DNA from: an uncultured Oscillospiraceae bacterium
GTDB lineage: Bacteria > Bacillota > Clostridia > Oscillospirales > Ruminococcaceae
Direction of reading: 5' to 3'
Length of the DNA: 64,000 nucleotides
Assembly: GCA_910577565.1 (NCBI GenBank)
Contig: CAJTNJ010000004.1
Coordinates: forward strand, 60,493-124,492
In this document: positions 46,116 to 53,594 of the stretch, piece by piece
Layout of the letters: the number at the start of each line of letters is the position of its first letter
How positions within the stretch are numbered: position 1 is the stretch's first letter
The notes under the pieces: model-generated
Told to the model about the DNA's origin: nothing
Databases searched by the model: none
The model's input: the letters and a program-made list of their open reading frames with translations, nothing else
Position numbers and translations under genes: made by a program

Positions 46116-47471
46116 CTAGTTTTTAAGGCTTTGTATAGGCGCAGGGATTATGCCACCTCTTGATATAAATTTAGCGGGAGAACCTTTCTTTACATTCAGT
46201 ATAGGACCTGAACCAAGCAGACCTCCAAACTCAAGTTCATCACCGGGCTTTTTACCTATAGCAGGGATTAATCTGACAGCAGTAGTTTTGGAATTAACCA
46301 TGCCTATCGCAGCTTCGTCAGCGATTATAGCGGAAATGGTTTCGGGACTGCAGTCGCCAGGTATTACTATCATGTCAAGGCCTACCGAACAAACGGCCGT
46401 CATAGCCTCTAATTTTTCAATGCAAAGTGAGCCGGAACGTGCAGCATCAATCATGCCGGCATCTTCAGTTACGGGTATAAATGCACCTGATAGCCCACCA
46501 ACTTTTGAAGATGCCATAACTCCACCTTTTTTCACAGCATCGTTTAACATTGCAAGTGTAGCGGTTGTGCCCGGGCATCCACACTGTTCCAGACCAATTT
46601 CTTCAAGTATATGTGCAACAGAGTCTCCTATTGCGGGAGTAGGTGCAAGCGATAGATCAACTATGCCAAATGGTATATTGAGTTTTTCAGAAGCTTCTGT
46701 TCCAACAAGCATGCCCGCTCTTGTAATTTTAAATGCAGTTTTTTTAATAATTTCAGCAATTTCGGTTATATTGGCGGTTGGGTATTTTTCAATTGCTGCC
46801 CTAACAACACCAGGCCCTGAAACACCGACATTGATAATGCAGTCTGCTTCGCCGGTACCATGAAAGGCGCCGGCCATGAATGGGTTATCTTCCGGTGCGT
46901 TACAAAATACGACAAGTTTAGCGGCTCCTATGCAGTCTTTATCTGCAGTCATTTCGGCGGTTTGCTTAATTATTTTACCCATAAGCGAGACAGCATCCAT
47001 ATTTATGCCGGTTTTAGTAGAACCGACATTTACCGAAGAACATATGCAGTTGGTTTTTGCAAGCGCATATGGTATAGATTCAATAAGTTCTTTATCGCCA
47101 ACAGAAAAACCTTTTTGTACAAGAGCAGAATAGCCTCCTATGAAATTGACGCCACATGTGTTTGCTGCTTTTTCTAAGGCATATGCAAATTTAATAGGGT
47201 TTTGTCCCGTACAAGAAGAAATAATTGATATTGGTGTTACCGAAATTCTCTTGTTTATGATAGGTATGCCATATCTACTTGATATTTCATCACAGACAGA
47301 TACAAGATTTTCGGCCTTTTTGCAAATTTTATCATAAACCTTTTGGCAAGCAATATCTATAGAAGGATCGATGCAATCAAGGAGAGATATTCCCATAGTA
47401 ATGGTTCTTATATCGAGATTTTCATTTTCGATCATATTTATGGTTTCAAGGATATTGTTAACGTTAAGCAT
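46116..47471 (-). CDS. PFL-like UPF0210 (DUF711) protein
   Basis: 451-residue cytoplasmic protein of the UPF0210/DUF711 family, which shares a fold with pyruvate formate-lyase-type proteins but has no proven reaction. It matches end to end: NILETINMIENENLDIRTITMGISLLDC at the start (quoted only in part as family signature), GGYSALVQKGFS, GAFHGTGEADCIINVGVSGPG, LAPTPAIGDSVA and the C-terminal SRGGIIPAPIQSLKN. It lies 16 bp after the ACT-domain gene. These two genes are paired in a great many bacteria, which suggests that the ACT protein regulates or binds this one. Confidence 0.9.
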   Translation of the reverse strand: MLNVNNILETINMIENENLDIRTITMGISLLDCIDPSIDIACQKVYDKICKKAENLVSVCDEISSRYGIPIINKRISVTPISIISSCTGQNPIKFAYALEKAANTCGVNFIGGYSALVQKGFSVGDKELIESIPYALAKTNCICSSVNVGSTKTGINMDAVSLMGKIIKQTAEMTADKDCIGAAKLVVFCNAPEDNPFMAGAFHGTGEADCIINVGVSGPGVVRAAIEKYPTANITEIAEIIKKTAFKITRAGMLVGTEASEKLNIPFGIVDLSLAPTPAIGDSVAHILEEIGLEQCGCPGTTATLAMLNDAVKKGGVMASSKVGGLSGAFIPVTEDAGMIDAARSGSLCIEKLEAMTAVCSVGLDMIVIPGDCSPETISAIIADEAAIGMVNSKTTAVRLIPAIGKKPGDELEFGGLLGSGPILNVKKGSPAKFISRGGIIPAPIQSLKN

Positions 47472-47487
47472 ATAATTATCCTTTCAA

Positions 47488-47757
47488 TTATATTTTGTGC
47501 ATGGCATTAAAAATATCTTCATGCATAACATGAATTTTCATGCCTATCTGAGCACTTACATCTTCGAGTTTTTTTGTGAAAATCTGCAAATTGGCATTTA
47601 ATTTATCAATATCAACCAGCATGATCATAGCAAAAAGTTCTTGCATTATGCTTTGACTTACTTCTAAAACGTTTACGTTATAGTTTTCGCAAACAGTACT
47701 GATTTTTGCAAGGACTCCGACTTTATCTTTTCCAATTACTGTTATGACTGCTCTCAT
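47488..47757 (-). CDS. ACT-domain regulatory protein (UPF0237)
   Basis: 89 residues consisting of a single ACT domain. It opens MRAVITVIGKDKVGVLAKIST, the usual ACT strand-helix, and continues NVLEVSQSIMQELFAMIMLVDI. Such proteins bind amino acids or small ligands. It has a strong GGAGGAG site. It lies 57 bp after nfnB and 16 bp before the UPF0210 gene, so it may be transcribed with both. The ligand is unknown. Confidence 0.92.
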   Translation of the reverse strand: MRAVITVIGKDKVGVLAKISTVCENYNVNVLEVSQSIMQELFAMIMLVDIDKLNANLQIFTKKLEDVSAQIGMKIHVMHEDIFNAMHKI

Positions 47758-47814
47758 TAAACTCCTCCATCAAATTAATATCATTATATTAACAACTAAT
47801 TTATTAAATAAACA

Positions 47815-49209
47815 TTAATTATTACGATTGTTTATATATTCATCAATAGCTTTAGCGGCAGTTTTCCCAGCACCCATTGCTAATATAACGGTTGCTGCAC
47901 CGGTTACCGCATCTCCGCCGGCATAAACACCTTCTTTAGATGTTAGTCCCGTTTCTTCGTTGACAACTAAGCCTCCCCAACTTTGAGTTTTAAGCCCGGG
48001 AGTAGTGTTTTTGATTAGTGGGTTAGGCATAGTTCCAATTGACATTATAACGCAATCAACATCAAGCATAAATTCGCTTGCTGGTTTTTCGACAGGTCTT
48101 CTGCGGCCAGATTCATCTGGTTCGCCGAGCTCCATTTCAACGCATGTTATGCCGTTTACGAAATAGTCAGAGTTTCCGTGAATTTTTATAGGATTGCAAA
48201 GCGTTTTAAACATAATGCCTTCTTCTTTTGCATGTTCAATTTCCTCAAGTCTTGCAGGCATCTCTTTCTCGCTTCTTCTATATACAATATATACATCTTC
48301 AGCGCCAAGGCGTTTTGCCGATCTTGCTGCGTCCATTGCAACATTTCCTCCACCTATAACAGCAACTTTTTTAAAATTACCTATAGGAGTATCTGCATCT
48401 TTTTTATAAGCTTTCATTAAATTTATGCGAGTTAAGAACTCGTTTGCTGAAAAAACACCTTTTAAGTTTTCGCCTGGTATATTCATAAATCGGGGTAGAC
48501 CAGCACCGGACCCGATAAACACGGCATGAAAACCTTGCTGGAATAATTCATCTATAGTAATGCTGTTGCCAATTACAACGTTGGTTTTTATCTCCACGCC
48601 TATTTTTTTTAGCTCTTCGACCTCTTTTTCAACTATGCTTTTTGGCAGCCTAAATTCGGGAATTCCATATACGAGCACACCACCAGGTATGTGCAAAGCT
48701 TCAAAAATTGTTACTTTATATCCCATTTTAGCAAGATCTCCTGCGCATGTAAGACCTGATGGTCCCGCTCCAACAACAGCAATTTTATAGCCATTTTTTT
48801 TAGGGGTTTGTGGGTCTATTTTAGTGTTTTTATTATGCCAATCTGCAACAAAGCGCTCAAGTCGGCCAATTGCAACACTTTCGCCCTTTATGCCTCTAAC
48901 GCAAGAGCTTTCACACTGAACTTCCTGAGGGCAAACGCGTCCGCAAACTGCTGGGAGTGAAGATGTTTTATTAATTATTTGATAAGCTTCCTCAAATTTT
49001 CTTTCTCTAATTTTTGATATAAAGCTAGGAATATCTATAGAAACTGGGCATTTTGAGACACAAGGCTTATTTTTGCAATTAAGACACCTATTGGCTTCAT
49101 CAACAGCTTCTTCTTCGGTATAACCAAGAGCTACTTCATTGAAATTTTTGTTTCTAACATTTGGGTCTTGAAGTGGCATCTTATTTTTTTTAAGACTCAT
49201 ATTTGGCAT
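47815..49209 (-). CDS. nfnB: NADPH-binding subunit of NfnAB-type transhydrogenase (glutamate synthase-like)
   Basis: 464 residues from the ATG at 49209, with AGGAG 10 bp upstream; a TTG two codons earlier is too close to that site. The N-terminal domain carries two [4Fe-4S] cysteine sets (CLNCKNKPCVSKCP and CGRVCPQEVQCESSC). Next comes an FAD Rossmann fold (VVGAGPSGLTCAGDLA) and an NADPH fold (VIGGGNVAMDAARSA), and a final GDAVTGAATVILAMGAG. Size and the adjacent 49212 gene match NfnB of Clostridium kluyveri (NADH-dependent ferredoxin:NADP oxidoreductase). Glutamate synthase small subunit (GltD) and sulfide dehydrogenase SudA share this fold and cannot be excluded from sequence alone. Confidence 0.88.
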   Translation of the reverse strand: MPNMSLKKNKMPLQDPNVRNKNFNEVALGYTEEEAVDEANRCLNCKNKPCVSKCPVSIDIPSFISKIRERKFEEAYQIINKTSSLPAVCGRVCPQEVQCESSCVRGIKGESVAIGRLERFVADWHNKNTKIDPQTPKKNGYKIAVVGAGPSGLTCAGDLAKMGYKVTIFEALHIPGGVLVYGIPEFRLPKSIVEKEVEELKKIGVEIKTNVVIGNSITIDELFQQGFHAVFIGSGAGLPRFMNIPGENLKGVFSANEFLTRINLMKAYKKDADTPIGNFKKVAVIGGGNVAMDAARSAKRLGAEDVYIVYRRSEKEMPARLEEIEHAKEEGIMFKTLCNPIKIHGNSDYFVNGITCVEMELGEPDESGRRRPVEKPASEFMLDVDCVIMSIGTMPNPLIKNTTPGLKTQSWGGLVVNEETGLTSKEGVYAGGDAVTGAATVILAMGAGKTAAKAIDEYINNRNN

Positions 49210-49211
49210 AT

Positions 49212-50051
49212 TCAATTTGCTCCTTTAAAAAGATTGCATGTTTTTTCATAACTGTGGCGTTCAAAGTCGCTGTAAACGGAAGAGCGGCTTATTGCTTCAT
49301 CGAAGTCTACTAAATGTCCGTCGAAGTCAGGGCCATCGACACAAGCAAATTTAGTTTTTCCTCCAACAGTCAAGCGGCACCCACCACACATGCCGGTACC
49401 ATCTATCATTATGGGATTCATTGATACTGTTGTTTTAATGTTATATTTACTTGTGATTTTGGAAACAAACTTCATCATAACAAGGGGGCCTATAGCAATA
49501 ACTTCATCATAATTTTCATCGGACTTGATCAATTTTTCTAAAGCGTCGGTCACAAGACCTTTTTCGCCTATAGAACCATCATCACTCATCATGACGAACT
49601 TATCTGATATCTTTTTAAATTCGTCTTCCAATATAACAAGGTTTTTGTTTCTGAATCCAACAATTGAATGCACATTAGCGCCATTTTCATGTAAACGTTT
49701 AGCAATTGGATATGCAATTGCACATCCAACACCGCCGCCCACAACAGCAGCTTTTTTAATATTATTTAATTTAGAAGCTTTACCCAGTGGCCCCACTAAA
49801 TCGTGAATACATTCTTCTTCATTTAAATGGTTAAGTTTTTCGGTAGTTGATCCTACTATTTGAAATATGATTTTTATTGAACCTTTTTCGCGATCAAAAT
49901 CTGCAATGGTTAACGGGATTCTTTCTCCTTCTTCATCTACCCTTAAAATTATGAATTGACCAGGTTCGGCTTTTTTAGCGACTATTGGCGCATTAACTTC
50001 CATAAGAGTAACGGTTGGATTAAGAACTTTCTTTTTTAGTATTTTAAACAC
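49212..50051 (-). CDS. nfnA: NADH/ferredoxin-side subunit of NfnAB-type transhydrogenase
   Basis: 279 residues of the ferredoxin-NADP reductase/dihydroorotate dehydrogenase electron-transfer (PyrK-like) family. It has the FAD-binding ERIPLTIADFD, a nucleotide-binding AVVGGGVGCAIAYPIAKRL, and a [2Fe-2S] cluster motif with CGGCRLTVGG and a later cysteine in KFACVDGPDFDGH. The start is a GTG (complement of 50049-50051) behind GGAGGG. With NfnB it would couple NADH and reduced ferredoxin oxidation to NADP reduction by electron bifurcation, supplying NADPH in anaerobes. No pyrD-type gene is near, which argues against a PyrK role. Confidence 0.88.
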   Translation of the reverse strand: MFKILKKKVLNPTVTLMEVNAPIVAKKAEPGQFIILRVDEEGERIPLTIADFDREKGSIKIIFQIVGSTTEKLNHLNEEECIHDLVGPLGKASKLNNIKKAAVVGGGVGCAIAYPIAKRLHENGANVHSIVGFRNKNLVILEDEFKKISDKFVMMSDDGSIGEKGLVTDALEKLIKSDENYDEVIAIGPLVMMKFVSKITSKYNIKTTVSMNPIMIDGTGMCGGCRLTVGGKTKFACVDGPDFDGHLVDFDEAISRSSVYSDFERHSYEKTCNLFKGAN

Positions 50052-50106
50052 TATTTAAGCCCTCCAAAAATTAAAATGTTAATTGTATAATTAAAATATT
50101 AAATTA

Positions 50107-50135
50107 ATTATACTATAAAACCTTTATTAAATCAA
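50107..50135 (-). promoter_or_regulatory. Promoter for nfnA-nfnB-ACT-UPF0210
   Basis: Minus strand TTGATT (50130-50135), a 17 bp spacer and TATAAT (50107-50112), 56 bp upstream of the nfnA GTG. Confidence 0.65.
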
Positions 50136-50139
50136 CAAA

Positions 50140-50515
50140 TAAAAGGGCATATGTTTTGCCAAAAATTGCAATGTGTTTAATTTCTTAGATTCTAATTTAA
50201 TATGAAAATATGATTATGAATGTTTTATTTTTATGATATAAACATATATATATTTTGATGATTTTAATTATAACTATTTTTGAATATTGGTTTTCGTTTT
50301 TAGTCAAAATGTTTGTTTTTATTTATTAATGTGACAATTTATTGTATATTTTTATTTTTAAAATGACGTTTCAAGTTCTTTTATTAATTAAATGTTAAAT
50401 ATTTGTTCGCTAATATTTAATAATAAATTAACATTAATTGTATAGATATAATTGTTAAAATTTGATATTATATATTTGAACTTAGTTAATATAATTAATT
50501 ATAATTTTTTGGAGG
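50140..50515. other. Non-coding gap between divergent nfnA and 50526 gene
   Basis: Very AT-rich. Several TATAAT-like boxes precede the plus-strand gene, but none has a well-spaced -35. No gene or structured RNA is visible. Confidence 0.4.
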
Positions 50516-50525
50516 GTGTTGAACG

Positions 50526-51530
50526 ATGAAAAGGAAGTTATTAGGGGTAACAGCAATAATTTTGGTTATGGCTATTTTTAGCAGTTCAGTTTTTTCGGTT
50601 TTTGCACAAGCATCAGAGATAGATGCTTTAAAAACAGAGGTTATTGATAAGTCTACAAAACAGCTAGAACTACAAAATAATTCGTTGTTAAATGACATGG
50701 AAGGCAAATTAAATAAATTATACAAATATTTGAGTATTGATGAAAAAGGTATGGCAATATTAAATCCAACACCTGAAATTAAAAACCTATTTACTAATGA
50801 AGATTACAAAAAAATCACAGATAATATAGAACGTACCAACAAGATAGCAGAAAAAGGTATAGCATACAGACAATCTAATGGTGACTTGGAGGTAACAGTC
50901 GAAAGTTTAAGTCAATATATTATTGTTGACGAAAAAGGCATTCAAACATTAAATCTAACACCTGAAATTAGAAACTTGTTAAACAATGAAGAATATAATG
51001 AAATCAAAAGCAATATAGAATCTAATAAAAAAGCAGATCAAAAATCAACAAATCAACAAGCAATTGTTAAAATTAAAGCGATTGAATTGTCATCATCTGC
51101 TGATCCTGACAAAAAAGAAGAAGCAAGTGTAGAGAACCCTATAGAAGAACTTAAAGATGGCGGCATAGAAGTAAAATATCATGCTTTTTATGTAGATTTA
51201 AAAATGAGCAAAGCAAAAGCAGAACAAGTTGCTGATATAATGAATAACGTTGCAACATTTGCTTTTGTCTTTGGTTCAATACCTGGTTTAATTTCTTTGT
51301 TGGGTGGTAGTGAAAAAGCTGGAATTTATGATAGTAAACATGCTGATAGTAAACTTAAAATGGGAACAATTATAAAAATAATTGGTGTAATTAATTTTAT
51401 ACTAGGTCTTTTTTGTGGTCAATATCTTAATATTATTGCAGGTACGTTAAGGAAAAAAATTGCAAGAGGAAAACATGGAGCAATATTGAGAATATATTAT
51501 ATTCCATATATGACTACTAGGTCTTGGTAA
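50526..51530 (+). CDS. Secreted or membrane-attached protein with duplicated motif; function unknown
   Basis: 334 residues, not recognised as a named family. A signal peptide is clear (MKRKLLG, hydrophobic 8-25, FAQAS end). Two related segments of about 40 residues follow, at 68-110 and 130-170. Each runs Y-x3-DEKG, then a TPEI(K/R)NL core, then a helix with NIE. A Lys/Glu-rich linker (175-215) leads to a C-terminal part with two hydrophobic, glycine-rich stretches (about 241-262 and 279-307). A basic-aromatic tail ends it (KKIARGKHGAILRIYYIP). From memory, several Firmicute secreted proteins have this plan, with a helical C-terminus reminiscent of bacteriocins. No catalytic motif is visible. 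The ATG follows a perfect GGAGGGT site. It is single, with a hairpin terminator downstream. Confidence 0.75.
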   Translation: MKRKLLGVTAIILVMAIFSSSVFSVFAQASEIDALKTEVIDKSTKQLELQNNSLLNDMEGKLNKLYKYLSIDEKGMAILNPTPEIKNLFTNEDYKKITDNIERTNKIAEKGIAYRQSNGDLEVTVESLSQYIIVDEKGIQTLNLTPEIRNLLNNEEYNEIKSNIESNKKADQKSTNQQAIVKIKAIELSSSADPDKKEEASVENPIEELKDGGIEVKYHAFYVDLKMSKAKAEQVADIMNNVATFAFVFGSIPGLISLLGGSEKAGIYDSKHADSKLKMGTIIKIIGVINFILGLFCGQYLNIIAGTLRKKIARGKHGAILRIYYIPYMTTRSW

Positions 51531-51648
51531 ACAATAAAACGCTTAAAAATGTAACCAGTTTTAAATATGTGCATGATATATGTTGGCTTGTTTGTTAAGA
51601 ATTTTAATATGATAGCTTTTAATGTTTGAAGATATTTAATAAATGGTT

Positions 51649-51701
51649 GAAAGGAATCACTTGTGCTTTTGTGGTAATATGAGTGGTTTCTTTCGATTTT
51701 T
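51649..51701 (+). terminator. Hairpin terminator downstream of the 50526 gene
   Basis: GAAAGGAATCACT (51649-51661) pairs over all 13 positions, two of them G-U, with AGTGGTTTCTTTC (51682-51694) across a 20 nt loop. GATTTTTAT follows. It is about 120 bp after the stop. Confidence 0.65.
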
Positions 51702-52000
51702 ATATTCTCATTTTTAACATGCAAAATTTAGATTATTGTAAAAAATATAGTGTTATAAAAGTTTGTTATAGTTTGTTATAAATTTATCCGAGCAAAAATT
51801 TTTTATGCAATTTTTTCTTTTTAGATAATTTTGAGTCGATCATGATTGTTTTTTTAGATGTCTATAACAATTTTTTAATTTAAGATTAAGGGCATTTATT
51901 TAATTCCTGCATTTTCCACAGGTTTAAATTTAAAAATTTTAATTTAAACTATAACATTTGAATAAAATCTCTTTTAGGTTGTAAACTAAAATAAGAAAAG
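51702..52000. other. Non-coding gap with a short tandem repeat
   Basis: AT-rich. The only structure I see is a 10 bp tandem repeat, GTTTGTTATA, twice at 51761-51780, with a third partial copy just upstream. No convincing sigma-A promoter for the 52014 gene was found, so another sigma factor is possible. Confidence 0.4.
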
Positions 52001-52013
52001 GAGTGATATTTAA

Positions 52014-52262
52014 ATGGAACCGTTTTATTATAATAAAAATGAAGATGATAATTTTAATGGAATATATGGTGAAGATTTTGACGAAGATATCATGTATGAC
52101 ATTGATTTTATATCATCAGCAAATGATTGCACCGGCTTAATCCCAACTCTACCAATTGATGAGGAAGAGTCAGATTCTTATACAAAGCTTTACGATATCC
52201 CCAAACCAAAAAGTGAAAATTTTGAGGACAGTACACAGAATATTGATTTTAAAGAAAAATAG
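52014..52262 (+). CDS. Small acidic protein with CTGLIP motif; function unknown
   Basis: 82 residues, strongly acidic, no signal peptide or membrane helix. An AAAAGGAGTGAT site before the ATG and a hairpin terminator directly after the stop support a real gene. The core reads ISSANDCTGLIPTLPIDEEE, then SYTKLYDIPKP. It has one cysteine, in the CTGLIP motif. I recall similar short acidic clostridial proteins with a (S/A)xxCTGL(I/M)P core but no assigned role; this is recollection and not a search result. The composition, rich in Asp, Glu, Asn and Tyr, suggests a largely disordered protein with a short conserved linear motif. Confidence 0.7.
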   Translation: MEPFYYNKNEDDNFNGIYGEDFDEDIMYDIDFISSANDCTGLIPTLPIDEEESDSYTKLYDIPKPKSENFEDSTQNIDFKEK

Positions 52263-52290
52263 AGATGCAAATTAGCCATCTCTATTCATT
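52259..52290. terminator. Bidirectional terminator
   Basis: Perfect 9 bp stem ATAGAGATG/CATCTCTAT (52259-52267 and 52277-52285). It has a T-rich run on the plus side and, because AAAGAAAAAT precedes it, also on the minus side. It lies between the convergent 52014 and 52308 genes. Confidence 0.75.
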
Positions 52291-52307
52291 TTAATTAAAA
52301 ATGTGTA

Positions 52308-53579
52308 TTAATTATTTTCAAATCTTTCTCTTGCTGTTGCAAGCATAAGTTTAATCCTATTTTCTTGATTAACTTTTGTTGCGCCCGGATCATAATCAAC
52401 TGAAACTATATTTGCTTGAGGATTTTTGTTGGTTATCTTTCTGATCATTCCCTTTCCAACAATGTGATTAGGCAAACATCCAAAAGGTTGTGTACAAATT
52501 ATATTTTCAACACCGCTATTTATTAATTCAATCATTTCTGCTGTTAAAAGCCAGCCTTCACCCATTTTGGCGCCATAACCTATGTAAGGTTTAACAGCAG
52601 ATTTTATTTTTTCAAATGGTTGAGGGGCTAAGAACACATCAAACTTTTCTATTGATTCAATAAATATTTTTTGAACGTTTTCAAGATATTTTTTAAACTT
52701 GTCACAAATTAATCTTTTAAGCTTGCTTCCTCCATAAAGATCTATATCAACGATTCTGTTATCAACTTTAAAAATTATAAAGTCCATAATACCGGGAACT
52801 ACAATTTCAACATCTTCGTTATATAAAAACTCTGCCAGGTTATTATTTGCAAGAGGCGAATATTTAACATATATTTCTCCAACTATTCCGACTTTGATTT
52901 TTTTTGTTTTTTCTATTGGAATATTAGCATAATCTTTTACTATGCTGTTAAAATTCTTGGCCATTATCTTTTTACCAAAGCCTGTGGAATTTTTATATTG
53001 ATCTGCCATCTTTTTAACCCAATAAGATGTCATTTTTTTTGTGTCGCCTTTGTTTTTTTCATATGGTCTAACTTGGTTGGATAGAAGCATCAGCATATCG
53101 CCATACATAAGAGCTGAAGCCATTTTTTTAATAAGTGGAATTCTAAGTTTAAACCCTGGATTTTTTTCAAGTCCCGCAAGATTAACGGATATTACAGGCA
53201 CTTGAGGATAACCGGCTTTTATAAGTGCCTTCCTTAACAAGTGTATATAATTGGATGCCCTACAGCCACCACCTGTTTGCGTTATAAAAAGAGCTGTTTT
53301 GTTAACGTCATATTTTCCACTTTCGAGCGCATCAATAAATTGACCCACAACCAATAAACATGGATAGCAAGTGTCATTATGCACATTTTGAAGCCCCATC
53401 TTTACAACGTTTGTTCCATTAGAGCTGAGAAGATCGCAATCATAGCCTTCTTCTTCTAATATATTTTTAATAAGTTCAAAATGGATTGGGAGCATATTTG
53501 GAATTAATATTTTATATTCACGTTTCATTTCTTTAGTAAATAAAATTCTGCCGGTCTTATCATATATTAGTTTACTCAT
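52308..53579 (-). CDS. 2-hydroxyacyl-CoA dehydratase-type protein (COG3581-like)
   Basis: 423 residues resembling the dehydratase-like C-terminal part of the large fused activase proteins of Clostridia. Features are the HFELIKNILEEEGYDCDLL opening, cysteine-containing segments around NDTCYPCLLVVGQF and TGGGCRASNYIHLLRKAL, and CTQPFGCLPNHIVGKG near the C-terminus; these probably ligate an iron-sulfur cluster. An AAAAGGAGC site precedes the ATG, 15 bp after the activase gene. In many Clostridia the two are, as I recall, one polypeptide of about 1,400 residues. The true substrate is unknown. Confidence 0.85.
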   Translation of the reverse strand: MSKLIYDKTGRILFTKEMKREYKILIPNMLPIHFELIKNILEEEGYDCDLLSSNGTNVVKMGLQNVHNDTCYPCLLVVGQFIDALESGKYDVNKTALFITQTGGGCRASNYIHLLRKALIKAGYPQVPVISVNLAGLEKNPGFKLRIPLIKKMASALMYGDMLMLLSNQVRPYEKNKGDTKKMTSYWVKKMADQYKNSTGFGKKIMAKNFNSIVKDYANIPIEKTKKIKVGIVGEIYVKYSPLANNNLAEFLYNEDVEIVVPGIMDFIIFKVDNRIVDIDLYGGSKLKRLICDKFKKYLENVQKIFIESIEKFDVFLAPQPFEKIKSAVKPYIGYGAKMGEGWLLTAEMIELINSGVENIICTQPFGCLPNHIVGKGMIRKITNKNPQANIVSVDYDPGATKVNQENRIKLMLATARERFENN

Positions 53580-53594
53580 AAACTAAGCTCCTTT

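Noticed and set aside
51497..51724. 75-codon open frame on the minus strand after the 50526 gene
   Set aside because: It overlaps the 3' end of that gene and its terminator hairpin, has no ribosome site and shows no family features.
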